The notes: a model not told the origin generated them from the sequence alone. A stretch of DNA of 64,000 nucleotides from DASZHJ01 sp035581425 (GCA_035581425.1 DATJVP010000024.1:1-64000); one strand, 5' to 3'. Shown: positions 8,325 through 16,936, numbered from the stretch's first letter. Made by a program: numbers and translations.

Positions 8325-9408
8325 CACCGAGAGAGATTCCGAGCCCGCGTGCCGTGCGCACCAACGTCGACTGGGGATCGACAGTCTGCGGCACGCGGAT
8401 AGCCGCGGCCAGCGGTACGTCGACGACGGCACGATTTTGCCAAGCTACCATACGATCGGAGGCGCCGGCGACCGTGAGATCGACGGCGTGGACGCCGAAG
8501 GCTTGCGCCACCAGCCGGTCGCTCCAGGTGGGCTCGCCTCCGCGCTGGACGTGTCCGAGCACGGTCACACGGATCTCGGCGCCTGTCGCCGGGGCGAGCG
8601 CCTCTGCCACCCGATGCCCGATGCCGCCGTAGGTGCCGCCCGTGAGACGCTGACGCACCCGATGCCCGGCTGGATCGGCCACCGCCTCCGCCACCACGAT
8701 GAGCGCGAAATTGCGGCCACGCCGCCGCAGCAGCGCGATGTGCCGCGCGACCGCCGCGATCGCATAGGGAATCTCGGGGATGAGGATCACGTCCGCGCCG
8801 CCGGCAATCCCTGCCGCGAGCGCGATGTGCCCGGCGTCGCGTCCCATCACCTCGAGGATCATGATGCGGTCATGGCTCGCCGCCGTTGGCTGCAAGCGAT
8901 CAAGTGCCTCGGTCGCGACGGCGACGGCGGTGTGATACCCGACCGCGCTCTCGGTCGCACCGACGTCGTTGTCGATCGTCTTCGGGATCCCAACCAGAGG
9001 AATGCCGCCCTGCTGCGCGAGACGGCGCAGGATTGCAAAGCTGCCATCGCCGCCGACGCCGATGAGCGCTTCTGCGCCCGTCAGGCGAAACCCCTCGATG
9101 ACCTCGCGCGAGCGATCGCGCTTGCGCCCGCCCCGCATCGGAAAGGCGAAGGGATTGCCTTTGTTGGTGGTGCCAAGGATCGTGCCACCCTGGCGCAGAA
9201 GCGTGCTCCCGGTGCCGGCGAGCCCGAGCTCGAGCGCATCGATCGGCCGGCGCAGGAGCCCCATCGTGCCCTGTCTTATCCCGACGACGCGCCAACCGTG
9301 GCCCTCGACCGCGCGATGCACCACCGCGCGGATGACGGCGTTGAGCCCCGCGCAGTCGCCTCCGCTCGTCAGCAAAGCGAGGGTGCGCCCTCGCGCGGCT
9401 CTGGCCAT
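8317..9408 (-). CDS. pfkA: 6-phosphofructokinase
   Basis: Glycolytic enzyme of 363 residues phosphorylating fructose 6-phosphate. Motifs: TSGGDCAGLNA at the N-terminus, GVGGDGSFAI, VGIPKTIDNDV, the catalytic region MGRDAGHIAL, and LGHVQRGG. The GGDGS motif carries Gly where PPi-dependent enzymes have Asp, while PKTIDND carries Lys as in PPi enzymes. Glycine at the first site is the stronger marker, so ATP is the likelier donor (mixed Gly/Lys type). First gene of a leftward unit with the TIGR02444 and lipoprotein genes. GGGAG lies about 10 nt before the ATG. Confidence 0.93.
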   Translation of the reverse strand: MARAARGRTLALLTSGGDCAGLNAVIRAVVHRAVEGHGWRVVGIRQGTMGLLRRPIDALELGLAGTGSTLLRQGGTILGTTNKGNPFAFPMRGGRKRDRSREVIEGFRLTGAEALIGVGGDGSFAILRRLAQQGGIPLVGIPKTIDNDVGATESAVGYHTAVAVATEALDRLQPTAASHDRIMILEVMGRDAGHIALAAGIAGGADVILIPEIPYAIAAVARHIALLRRRGRNFALIVVAEAVADPAGHRVRQRLTGGTYGGIGHRVAEALAPATGAEIRVTVLGHVQRGGEPTWSDRLVAQAFGVHAVDLTVAGASDRMVAWQNRAVVDVPLAAAIRVPQTVDPQSTLVRTARGLGISLGDG

Positions 9409-9525
9409 GGCTCGCCTGCTCCCGGCTCACCCGGAATGGGGTTCTGCTTCGCCTCGCCGAGCATAGTCTGGTATACTCGCCGCCTCACGACAAAAGCCGC
9501 AGACCGCCGCTGGCGATGGACCTCG

Positions 9526-9729
9526 ATGGACCTCGACCTCGAAGCAATCAGGGCGCGTGTGGAGCAATTGAAGAGCGAGCATCGCGACCTCGACGAGGCG
9601 ATCGCGCGCATCGGCGAGAAGGCGCCCTTCAACCAGCTCCAGATTCAACGCCTGAAGAAGCGCAAGCTCGTGCTGAAGGACCTGATCGCCAAGCTCGAGA
9701 GCCAACTCGTCCCCGACATCATCGCGTGA
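9526..9729 (+). CDS. YdcH / DUF465 small coiled-coil protein (second copy)
   Basis: Protein of 67 residues starting MDLDLEAIRARVEQL, with two heptad-rich helices separated by a short turn (IGEKAPFNQ), and the K/R-rich second helix QRLKKRKLVLKDLIAKLE that marks DUF465. The frame is open far upstream, but that part is antisense to pfkA and has no coding look. The start at 9526 places the conserved helix at the N-terminus; no strong ribosome binding site is visible. Function unknown. Confidence 0.82.
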   Translation: MDLDLEAIRARVEQLKSEHRDLDEAIARIGEKAPFNQLQIQRLKKRKLVLKDLIAKLESQLVPDIIA

Positions 9730-9851
9730 GGGACGGTAGCCTAAATTACAGAGTTATTTTGTTATTCACGCGAGGTGCCACTTGTCCCGGCCACCGACGC
9801 GAAGGCGCATTTGCTTCCATGTGGGCCGTACACATGCCCTGGGAGTCGGGG

Positions 9852-9877
9852 AAAAAGCGGCGCTTCCTTGGCGCCGC
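9852..9877 (-). terminator. Rho-independent terminator of the GGDEF gene
   Basis: Read on the minus strand, a 7-bp GC stem (GCGGCGC / GCGCCGC) with the loop CAAGGAA is followed directly by five T. It lies 11 bp downstream of the diguanylate cyclase stop codon. Confidence 0.75.
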
Positions 9878-9888
9878 GCTGCGGCGCA

Positions 9889-10620
9889 CTAAGCCGCGGA
9901 GCCCGCGCGGTTGCGCTCGCGTTTGTTCGCGTACATTGCGCGGTCGGCGGAGTCGAGAATCTCGCCGGCGCTGTCCTGGCCGGTGAAGGAGTGGACGCCA
10001 CAGGAAATGTGAAGCGAGATCGGCCGTCCCTGCCACATCAACGGATGATGGCGCACGGCGTCGGAAAGCTGGAGCGCCTTGGTTTCTGCGAGATTGCGGT
10101 CGGATTGCATGAGGAGCACGCCGAACTCGTCGCCACCGAGACGCGCGACCACGTCGGAGTTGCGCACATTCTCGACGAGGGTGCGCGAGATCTGCACGAG
10201 CGCCGCATCGCCTGCGGCATGGCCGTAGGCGTCGTTGACCGTCTTGAGGTCGTTCACATCGATGTAGACGATGCTGGCGGGAGTTCCGTAGCGCTGGGCG
10301 AAGCCAATCGCGCGCGTGACCTCACGCAAGAAGGCCCGGCGGTTGGCGATGGGAATGAGCGGGTCCTCGTCGGCAAGCCGCTCAAGATAGTCGATGCGCT
10401 GGCGCGCTTCGCCGAGGTCGCGACGAAGCTGATCGACCTCCGCCAGAAGCGTCAGCAGGGCCTGCCGCACCTTGGGGGTGAGCTCGGTCTCGGGGACTGC
10501 GAGTGCGACGACGTCGAGCGGGCTCGCCGTCCCCGCATAGGCTGCGGCGGAAGTCGCCGTCCTCTCGGGACGGCGGAGCGAAGCAACGCGCGATGAAGAC
10601 CTCGTGTCGCGAATTTCCAT
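9889..10620 (-). CDS. Diguanylate cyclase (GGDEF domain)
   Basis: Protein of 243 residues predicted to make cyclic di-GMP. A short low-complexity N-terminus (1-40) and a helical segment (about 45-85, TPKVRQALLTLLAEVDQL) lead into a GGDEF domain from about residue 90. The domain starts with a diverged ADEDPLIPIANRRAF and carries the intact active loop GGDEF and an RxxD inhibitory site (RNSD) five residues before it, so product feedback is likely. No sensor domain or membrane segment is seen. Start at MEIRDTR was chosen because the longer in-frame extension overlaps purE and is low in family resemblance. The gene is divergent from purE. Confidence 0.9.
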   Translation of the reverse strand: MEIRDTRSSSRVASLRRPERTATSAAAYAGTASPLDVVALAVPETELTPKVRQALLTLLAEVDQLRRDLGEARQRIDYLERLADEDPLIPIANRRAFLREVTRAIGFAQRYGTPASIVYIDVNDLKTVNDAYGHAAGDAALVQISRTLVENVRNSDVVARLGGDEFGVLLMQSDRNLAETKALQLSDAVRHHPLMWQGRPISLHISCGVHSFTGQDSAGEILDSADRAMYANKRERNRAGSAA

Positions 10621-10782
10621 TCGGGCGCGGTCTGACTTGGGGCGCCGGTACTGGCGTCCGCCAACAGTAAACGACAACACGATTAACAACCGCCTAATCG
10701 AGCGCGCGCGGAGGCTTGCCCTTGCGGGGTCGATCCCCAATAATGCGCGCCTTCTACGCGGGGGCCCCGAGGCTTGGCGCGC

Positions 10783-11292
10783 ATGGCGGCGGAGCGGCCG
10801 ACGGTCGGCATCATCATGGGAAGTCAGTCCGATTGGGAGACGCTGCGGCACGCGGCGGCGACCCTGGAGCAGCTTCGCGTCCCGCACGAGACACGCATCG
10901 TCTCGGCCCACCGCACGCCGGAGCGGCTTTACGACTACGCGCGCGAGGCCCGCAAGCGTGGCCTCAAGGTAATCATCGCGGGCGCCGGTGGCGCCGCTCA
11001 TCTACCGGGGATGGCGGCATCCATGACGACGCTCCCGGTGCTCGGCGTTCCCATCGAGACCCAGGCGCTCAAGGGTCTCGACAGCCTGCTCTCGATCGTG
11101 CAGATGCCCGGTGGCGTCCCCGTGGGAACGCTCGCGATTGGCAAGGCCGGCGCGATCAACGCTGCGCTCCTCGCCGCCGCCATCCTCGCGACGGCCGACG
11201 CCAAGATCGCGGCGGCGCTCGAACGCTTCCGTGCGGACCAGACTTCGGGCGTGGCCGAGCACCCCAGCGACGTGCCCCCAAAGGCCGGATGA
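10783..11292 (+). CDS. purE: N5-carboxyaminoimidazole ribonucleotide mutase PurE
   Basis: De novo purine synthesis enzyme of 169 residues that isomerises N5-CAIR to CAIR. Class I signatures are visible: GIIMGSQSDWET at the N-terminus, SAHRTPERLYDY with the catalytic His, and AGAGGAAHLPGM. Pairs with PurK, encoded immediately downstream with a 4-nt ATGA overlap. ATG at 10783 preferred to a TTG 9 bp upstream. A GAGG lies 10 nt upstream. Confidence 0.96.
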   Translation: MAAERPTVGIIMGSQSDWETLRHAAATLEQLRVPHETRIVSAHRTPERLYDYAREARKRGLKVIIAGAGGAAHLPGMAASMTTLPVLGVPIETQALKGLDSLLSIVQMPGGVPVGTLAIGKAGAINAALLAAAILATADAKIAAALERFRADQTSGVAEHPSDVPPKAG

Positions 11293-12356
11293 TCGCACCC
11301 GGCGCCACCATCGGGATTCTCGGCGGGGGCCAGCTCGGCCAGATGACCGCGCTCGCCGCCGCGAGCCTCGGCTACAAGGTCCACGTCTACTGTCCGGACC
11401 CGGATGGACCCGCGAAGCTCGTGACGCCCTTTGCGACCACCGCTACCTACGAGGATCGCGCCGCGCTCGAGCGCTTCGCGGCGGCGGTCGACGTCGTGAC
11501 CTTCGAGTTCGAGAACGTGCCCGCGGAAGCCGCGGATCATCTCGCGCGCTTGAAGCCGGTACGCCCGAGCCCGGCCGTGCTCAAGATCTCGCAGGATCGG
11601 CTGCGCGAGAAGGACTTCCTGCGCTCGATCGATGTCGCGACCACGGACTACCGAGACGTCGGCGATCCCGCGGCGCTTGCGCGGGCGGTGCGCGACCTCG
11701 GCCTTCCCTCGGTGCTGAAAACCGTGCGCTACGGCTACGACGGCAAGGGCCAGGTGAAGATCGCCACTGACGGCGATATCGAGGCAGGCTGGGCCGAGAT
11801 GGGAGCGCCGCAGGGCATCCTCGAGCGCTTCGTCGATTTCGACTGCGAGATCTCCGTCATCGTCGCGCGCACGCCTTCGGGCGCTTGCACGACTTATGTT
11901 CCCGTCGAGAACCAGCACGCCCACCACATCCTCGACACCACCATCGCCCCGGCGCGCATCCCGCCGGCCGTGGCGATGCGAGCGGAGGCGATGGCGCGGC
12001 ACATCGCCGAGAAGATCGATCTCGTGGGCCTGCTCGCCGTCGAAATGTTCGTGACGCCCGCGGACCAGATCCTCGTCAACGAGCTCGCGCCGCGGCCGCA
12101 CAATTCCGGGCACTGGACCATCGACGCCTGCGTCACGAGCCAATTCGAGCAGCTCGTGCGCGCGATTTGCGACCTACCGCTGGGCTCGACCGAGCGCCAT
12201 TCCGACGCCGTCATGAAGAACTTGATCGGCGCCGACGTCGAGAAATGGCGGGAGGCGCTCGTGGAGCCGAATGCGAAACTGCACCTCTACGGAAAGAGCG
12301 AGGCACGTCCGGGCCGGAAGATGGGCCACGTGACGCGTCTCTCCCCGCGGCGCTGA
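11289..12356 (+). CDS. purK: N5-carboxyaminoimidazole ribonucleotide synthase PurK
   Basis: ATP-grasp enzyme of 355 residues making N5-CAIR from AIR, ATP and bicarbonate. N-terminal nucleotide-binding loop GILGGGQLGQM, then SVLKTVRYGYDGKGQ, the acid region FVDFDCEISV, VPVENQHAHHILDTT and a C-terminal NELAPRPHNSGHWTIDAC typical of PurK. The ATG overlaps the purE stop (ATGA), giving a purEK operon; the frame continues open upstream but that part is purE in another frame. Confidence 0.96.
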   Translation: MIAPGATIGILGGGQLGQMTALAAASLGYKVHVYCPDPDGPAKLVTPFATTATYEDRAALERFAAAVDVVTFEFENVPAEAADHLARLKPVRPSPAVLKISQDRLREKDFLRSIDVATTDYRDVGDPAALARAVRDLGLPSVLKTVRYGYDGKGQVKIATDGDIEAGWAEMGAPQGILERFVDFDCEISVIVARTPSGACTTYVPVENQHAHHILDTTIAPARIPPAVAMRAEAMARHIAEKIDLVGLLAVEMFVTPADQILVNELAPRPHNSGHWTIDACVTSQFEQLVRAICDLPLGSTERHSDAVMKNLIGADVEKWREALVEPNAKLHLYGKSEARPGRKMGHVTRLSPRR

Positions 12357-12374
12357 CCCTCAGCGAGGCACCTC

Positions 12375-12854
12375 ATGCAAAACCTGCTCTCCAAGGCCGA
12401 GGCGATCGGCGCCCGGCTCAAGGCGCGCGGCGAGACGCTCGTCGTCGCGGAGTCCTCGACCGGCGGGCTCGTCTCGGCGGCACTCCTGGCGGTGCCCGGA
12501 GCCTCCGCCTATTTCCTCGGCGGTGCCGTCGTCTATACGCGGCAGTCGCGGCGGGAGCTCCTCGGCATTCCCGACAGCGCGCTCGCGAGCCTGCGGCCCT
12601 CGACCGAGGCTTACGCTCTGCTGCTCGCGAAGACCGCGCGCGAGCGCTTCGGCGCGGCCTGGGCGCTCGGCGAGACCGGTGCCACCGGTCCGACCGGCAA
12701 CCGCTACGGCGACGCCGCAGGCCACTGCTGCCTCGCGGTCGTGGGGCCGAGCGAGCGCACCATCACGCTCGAGACCGGCAGCCCCGACCGCGTCGCCAAC
12801 ATGCGTGCCTTCGCAGCGGCGGCGCTCGATCTCCTCGCGCAGGGACTGGGCTGA
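12375..12854 (+). CDS. pncC: CinA-family nicotinamide-nucleotide amidase PncC
   Basis: Protein of 159 residues equal to the stand-alone C-terminal domain of CinA. The family deamidates NMN to nicotinate mononucleotide in pyridine nucleotide recycling. Motifs: VVAESSTGGLVSAALL, SAYFLGGAVVYT, and GETGATGPTGNRYGDAAG. It lies 18 bp downstream of purK and is probably co-transcribed. Confidence 0.92.
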   Translation: MQNLLSKAEAIGARLKARGETLVVAESSTGGLVSAALLAVPGASAYFLGGAVVYTRQSRRELLGIPDSALASLRPSTEAYALLLAKTARERFGAAWALGETGATGPTGNRYGDAAGHCCLAVVGPSERTITLETGSPDRVANMRAFAAAALDLLAQGLG

Positions 12855-12861
12855 TCCCGCT

Positions 12862-13680
12862 TTGACGCTGCGCGAGCGCATCATCGACCATTGCGGCGGC
12901 CGCTGCGAGATCCTGACCGTGCGACGCGCGCCGCGCTTCCGCGCGCATCTCTTCGTCGCCGACGTGATCCGCCGCGCCAGACCCACTCGGATACTGGGCG
13001 CCGTCGACCGCGACCTCCGGGTGATGGAGCAGTCGGCGATGGACCTCATGCGCCCGGAGCGGCTCGTCTACGGCTACGAGCGTATGATGCTGGTGGCATT
13101 TTCGCTGGTGCCTGAGCCGCGACGTGCGCTGCTGCTGGGCCTCGGCGGCGGCGCGATGTGCCGGCACCTCGCGGCCTATCTCCCGGACTGCGAGGTGACG
13201 GTGGTCGAGCGCGATCCCGTCGTGCTGCGTCTCGCGCGAGAGTATTTCCATCTTGTCCGTCGAGTGCGCATGGCAGATGCGGAGGCGGTGATCGCGCAGT
13301 CGCAGGGCGCCTACGATGTGGTCCTCGTCGATCTCTACGACGGCGCCGGTGCCGCGCTAACGCCGCGGCGCTTCTGGGGCGACTGTGTCGCGGCGCTTCG
13401 CCCCGGCGGAGCGCTCGCCATCAATTGGGCGGAGTTCGTGGGCGTGAGCCGCGTCCAGGACGAAGTGAAGGCGATCCGCAAGGTCGCGCCCAAATCTTTC
13501 TTCCTGCTGGAGCACGACCCCCGCCCCAACATCATCCAGGTCGCCCCGACATTGCGCGGCTTTACCCGCGAGGGCCTCCGCCCCCGCTGGCGCGATTTCG
13601 CAGCGGCGCGAAAGCTGCCGTGGACTGACCGGGCGATCTTGAACGGCTGCGACGTCGTGAGCCGCTACCCCGTGCTCTGA
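12862..13680 (+). CDS. Spermidine synthase-like methyltransferase-fold protein
   Basis: Class I SAM-dependent fold protein of about 272 residues with spermidine-synthase-like arrangement: an N-terminal strand region, LVYGYERMMLVAF before the nucleotide loop, LLLGLGGGAMCRHL (motif I), VVERDPVVL (acidic end of strand 2), and YDVVLVDLYDG. The aminopropyl-donor gate of true spermidine synthases is not evident, so it may be an unrelated methyltransferase or a catalytically altered relative. Start is uncertain: TTG at 12862, 7 bp after the pncC stop, is the most upstream plausible one; there is no good ribosome binding site. Confidence 0.78.
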   Translation: MTLRERIIDHCGGRCEILTVRRAPRFRAHLFVADVIRRARPTRILGAVDRDLRVMEQSAMDLMRPERLVYGYERMMLVAFSLVPEPRRALLLGLGGGAMCRHLAAYLPDCEVTVVERDPVVLRLAREYFHLVRRVRMADAEAVIAQSQGAYDVVLVDLYDGAGAALTPRRFWGDCVAALRPGGALAINWAEFVGVSRVQDEVKAIRKVAPKSFFLLEHDPRPNIIQVAPTLRGFTREGLRPRWRDFAAARKLPWTDRAILNGCDVVSRYPVL

Positions 13681-13694
13681 GACGCGGCACCCCC

Positions 13695-15002
13695 TCACTC
13701 CCGCGGCATTACGTCGAAGGCGACGGAGATGCGGCGTTGGTCTGACACGAACGGAATGGTGCGGTGATAGAAGTAGGAGGGGAAGAGGACCATCAGCCCC
13801 TCCTCCGGCTTGACCGGCATGATGCCCGTGGGCTCGGTGATCGGAAAATCCGCGGGCGGGCGACCGAGCTCGAAGAATCCTTCTTGTCCGTGCTCGGGCT
13901 TCCCCACGATGTCCGGGAGGAGCGGGTAATAGACGCCGCTGATGTAACCGTCCATGTGAATGTGCGGATCGAGATTACCCTGGAAATGCAGCACGGCCGC
14001 CCACGAGGCCCAGGCCCATTTCTTCGGCGGCCGCATCAGGAAGCGGTGGTTCGAGCCCTTGGGAATCCGCGCGAGATAATCCTCCACACCCTTCCGCGCG
14101 ATCGCCTCGAGCGCCGCCGCGGGCCCATCCTTCGCGCCGAAAAAATCCGCGGTGATCGCGAGCGCGGGGTGATGATAGTGCGGATCCGCCTCGGGTGGGA
14201 CGTGGAGCGTCGGGTGGCTCAGCGTGAAATCCACGAGCGCGCGGTTGAATTCCGCCATGTCGGCATAGCCCGGCGGCGTCTCCACCTTGTAGGTGTGCAC
14301 GAAGCCGAAATCGAGAAGGTGGGCCGCCGCCTCGCGCTCACCCGCTTGGTAAAGCGCAATGCCTTCGAGCGCGAGCGCTTCCATGTTGCCGGGAGACACC
14401 GAGAGCCAGCGCTCGCAAGTCTCGATCGTGCCGCGCGCGTCGCCGGTCGTCAGGAGCGCATTCGCGAGATTGCTATAAGGCACCACCCAGTCCGGACGCT
14501 TCGCGATCACCGCACGGTAGACGGGGATCGCCTCCTCGCGCCGCCCCGCCTTCTCTAGGGCGATGCCGAGGTTCCGCTCGGCTTCGACGGCACCGGGATC
14601 GAGGCGCAGCACGCGGCGGTAGGAGTCAACCGCATCCGCGTGGCGGCCGAGCGCGTGCAGCGCATTGCCGAGATTGTTGTGCGCCGGCACCAGATCGGGC
14701 TTGAGCCGCGCCGCACGCCCATAGGCCTCAGCGGCCTCCTCCATGCGCCCGAGCCGCATGAGCGCGTTGCCGAGATTGTAGTGCCCCTCCGCGAAGTCCG
14801 GCCGGCGTTGCACAGCCTTGCGATAGAAGCCGACAGCACCGTCGATCTCTCCGCGCTCGAGCGCGATCATCCCCGCGAAAGCCAGCACGTCCGGTCGGTC
14901 CGGCTGCAGCTTAAGGATCTCGCCGCAGAGACGGAGGGCCTCCGCTAGCTCGCCCGCGCGATAGGCGGCTAGCGCCTGCTGCTGTAGCTCCGGAAGCGCC
15001 AT
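13695..15002 (-). CDS. TPR protein with C-terminal 2-oxoglutarate/Fe(II) oxygenase-like domain
   Basis: Protein of 435 residues. Residues about 5-245 form six or seven tetratricopeptide repeats (for example FAEGHYNLGNALMRLGRMEE and LVPAHNNLGNALHALGRHAD). Residues about 320-435 match the putative 2OG-Fe(II) oxygenase pattern: HFQGNLDPHIHMDGYISGVY with the first His and Asp ligands, then LFPSYFYHRTIPF with the distal His and RRISVAFDVM where 2-oxoglutarate would be held by Arg. The family (2OG-FeII_Oxy_5) is uncharacterised; substrate could be a protein bound by the TPRs. Convergent with the spermidine-synthase-like gene; 11 bp downstream of coq9 on the same strand. Confidence 0.84.
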   Translation of the reverse strand: MALPELQQQALAAYRAGELAEALRLCGEILKLQPDRPDVLAFAGMIALERGEIDGAVGFYRKAVQRRPDFAEGHYNLGNALMRLGRMEEAAEAYGRAARLKPDLVPAHNNLGNALHALGRHADAVDSYRRVLRLDPGAVEAERNLGIALEKAGRREEAIPVYRAVIAKRPDWVVPYSNLANALLTTGDARGTIETCERWLSVSPGNMEALALEGIALYQAGEREAAAHLLDFGFVHTYKVETPPGYADMAEFNRALVDFTLSHPTLHVPPEADPHYHHPALAITADFFGAKDGPAAALEAIARKGVEDYLARIPKGSNHRFLMRPPKKWAWASWAAVLHFQGNLDPHIHMDGYISGVYYPLLPDIVGKPEHGQEGFFELGRPPADFPITEPTGIMPVKPEEGLMVLFPSYFYHRTIPFVSDQRRISVAFDVMPRE

Positions 15003-15013
15003 CGCGCGGCCTC

Positions 15014-15649
15014 CTAGCGGCGCCGCGCCAGCCGGACGAAGAGAAAGGGATCGGGAAGCCGCGATGCGAATTCGCGAACGCGACTGCCGAGCTTCGGTAT
15101 CCCCATGACATCGGCTAGCCGGCGGTCGAGGAAGGCGTGCGTCGCCTCGAAATCCGGGGAGCGGTCGTCGAGCCAGTAGAGCGTCGTCGCGGCATAGACG
15201 CCCGCGAGCAGGCCGCGTTTGGTGTAGAAGTTGAAGTCCGTCGCGGTGTCGCCCGCGGCATACCAGAGAGCGTCGACGGCGTCGTACAGAAGTCGCGCTC
15301 CCAGAGCTAGATTCTGCGGCGCCGCGAGCAGCGAGAGGGCGCGGCGCACTGCCTCGCGATGCGGCGCCAGGATCGAGAGCCGCATGCGCACGCCGGTCGC
15401 GACGCGCTCGCGAACCTTCATGCCTGAAAGTCCGAGCGGCTCGACCGCGCGGAGCGTCTCGCGGTCAGCCCAATGGCTGAATTCCGCCACGAGATCGCGC
15501 GGGCCGCCAGGACAATGGCTCGCGAACTCCAGCGGATCGAGACCCATGCGCTCCGCCGCCTTGCGCATGGCTGCGGTCGTCCAGCCATCGAAGGGCACTT
15601 CCGGCAGGATCGCCTGCAGCAGTGCGTTCATGGTTTCGGCATCGCGCAT
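15014..15649 (-). CDS. COQ9 family protein
   Basis: Protein of 211 residues of the COQ9 family, which binds lipids and supports ubiquinone biosynthesis in eukaryotes and alphaproteobacteria. N-terminal helical part FDGWTTAAMRKAAERMG resembles a TetR-like fold, followed by the family region FNFYTKRGLLAGVYAATTLYWLDD. It lies 5 bp downstream of def, with which it is co-transcribed. Bacterial members were named rpsU-divergently transcribed proteins, which is exactly the arrangement seen here. Start at MRDAETMN; an internal ATG six codons later is an alternative. Confidence 0.9.
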   Translation of the reverse strand: MRDAETMNALLQAILPEVPFDGWTTAAMRKAAERMGLDPLEFASHCPGGPRDLVAEFSHWADRETLRAVEPLGLSGMKVRERVATGVRMRLSILAPHREAVRRALSLLAAPQNLALGARLLYDAVDALWYAAGDTATDFNFYTKRGLLAGVYAATTLYWLDDRSPDFEATHAFLDRRLADVMGIPKLGSRVREFASRLPDPFLFVRLARRR

Positions 15650-15654
15650 CGCCG

Positions 15655-16215
15655 CTACTCGGCGGCCTCGGCGGCCGCGGCCGCGAGATCGATCGGATAG
15701 CGCTGCCACTCCTCGACGAAGGCGATCAAGCGATGATCGGTCATGCGCTGGAGATAGAGGATGCCGTCGAGGTGGTCGCATTCGTGCTGGACCACGCGCG
15801 CGTGAAAGCCCTCGACGGTGCGATCGATGCTGCCGCCCTCGGGAGTGAGGCCGCGATATCGAATCCGCGCCCAGCGCGGTACCGCGCCGCGGAGGCCGGG
15901 AACGGAGAGGCAGCCCTCCCAGCCGAGCTCGCGCTCAGGGCCTAGCGGCTCGATCAGGGGATTGACGATCGCCACGAGGTCCGAGGGCGTATCGAGCGGG
16001 CGGCCGCTGGTGCGCTCCGCCGGCACTTTGAAGATCACCACACGCTCCGAGACGTGCACTTGCGGTGCGGCGAGCCCGGCACCGCCGATGTCCTCCAGCG
16101 TCTCGACCATGTCCGCCACGAGCCGGCTAATCCGGGGCGCCGTGGGGTCGGCGACGGGCTCAGCCACCTGGCGAAGCACCGGGTGGCCCATGCGGGCGAT
16201 TTTCAGGATGGCCAT
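15655..16215 (-). CDS. def: Peptide deformylase
   Basis: Metalloenzyme of 186 residues removing the formyl group from nascent N-terminal methionine. All three motifs are present: GAGLAAPQV (motif 1), EGCLSVPG (motif 2, with the metal-binding Cys) and QHECDHLDG (motif 3, HExxH). A C-terminal Ala/Glu tail follows. The putative promoter just upstream would place the transcription start at or next to the ATG, and no ribosome binding site precedes it. Confidence 0.96.
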   Translation of the reverse strand: MAILKIARMGHPVLRQVAEPVADPTAPRISRLVADMVETLEDIGGAGLAAPQVHVSERVVIFKVPAERTSGRPLDTPSDLVAIVNPLIEPLGPERELGWEGCLSVPGLRGAVPRWARIRYRGLTPEGGSIDRTVEGFHARVVQHECDHLDGILYLQRMTDHRLIAFVEEWQRYPIDLAAAAAEAAE

Positions 16216-16221
16216 GGGGCC

Positions 16222-16250
16222 TATATAAGCCCTTTGCCCGGGGCCGGCAA
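16222..16250 (-). promoter_or_regulatory. Putative def promoter (leaderless)
   Basis: On the minus strand TTGCCG (-35), a spacer of exactly 17 bp and TATATA (-10). The -10 ends 6 nt before the def ATG, so the expected start site coincides with the ATG. Judged by eye. Confidence 0.5.
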
Positions 16251-16266
16251 ACTCGCATCCCCCGGC

Positions 16267-16295
16267 TTCACAACGGGTTAGACCTATGCTATAGG
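16267..16295 (+). promoter_or_regulatory. Putative rpsU promoter
   Basis: TTCACA (-35), 17-bp spacer, TATAGG (-10), about 93 bp upstream of the rpsU start. Back to back with the def promoter, the two -35 boxes 16 bp apart. Confidence 0.45.
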
Positions 16296-16387
16296 GCGCC
16301 GCGTGAAGTCGGGCCGCGGCCTCGAGCCCGGCCCGTTCTGCTTCGGTAAATCCTGGTTTTCAACGGCTCCAAAGGAGAGTGCTGCTC

Positions 16388-16591
16388 GTGCAAGTTCTCG
16401 TTCGCGACAACAACGTCGACCAGGCGCTGCGCGCCCTCAAGAAAAAGCTTCAGCGCGAAGGCGTCTTCCGGGAGATGAAGATCCGTCGCAACTACGAGAA
16501 GCCATCCGAGCGCCGCGCCCGCGAGAAGGCCGAGGCCGTCCGCCGTTACCGCAAGCTCCTGCGCAAGCGCATGGAGCGCGAGGGCTACTAG
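16388..16591 (+). CDS. rpsU: 30S ribosomal protein S21
   Basis: Basic protein of 67 residues, component of the small ribosomal subunit. The sequence starts MQVLVRDNNVDQALRALK and continues with KIRRNYEKPSERR and a C-terminal Arg/Lys-rich helix, all typical of S21. The GTG start at 16388 is preferred to one 9 bp upstream because AAAGGAG lies 10 nt before it and would be too close to the other. Divergent from def-coq9. Confidence 0.96.
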   Translation: MQVLVRDNNVDQALRALKKKLQREGVFREMKIRRNYEKPSERRAREKAEAVRRYRKLLRKRMEREGY

Positions 16592-16622
16592 CACCCCGGC
16601 TTCATCGAGCTGGATCCGATGG

Positions 16623-16660
16623 GAGCCGCCCGGCATAGCCGCGGCGGCTCTGCTGCTTTT
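16623..16660 (+). terminator. Rho-independent terminator after rpsU
   Basis: 8-bp stem GAGCCGCC / GGCGGCTC around a 12-nt loop, followed by TGCTGCTTTT, 31 bp after the rpsU stop. Confidence 0.7.
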
Positions 16661-16936
16661 GCAGGGCCGCGCGGATGGCAAAATCAGGGCGCGCTGCGCA
16701 GCAACCGCCGATCGCTCACAATTATTCCGCGGTCGACTAAGGTATTCACCTGATTTACGCGACTGCGACGCGCTCGCACGATCGGACCTACCGGATTTTC
16801 GCCGGTATGGCGGCGTCAGCGCGATCTCCCAAGGAAGAAAAGCGACGCGGGTGAATCCGAGCCGGATGCGATCGCCTCGAACGCGGAACCGATTCTGCCT
16901 CGCGGCTTGGAGATGCGTTCACAGGAGGAGACGGAA
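16661..16936. other. Gene-free stretch between rpsU terminator and HAD gene
   Basis: With the rpsU terminator this is a spacer of about 345 bp. I see no small gene, repeat or confident promoter. Its last 16 bp hold the strong ribosome binding site (AGGAGGAG) of the next gene. Confidence 0.5.
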
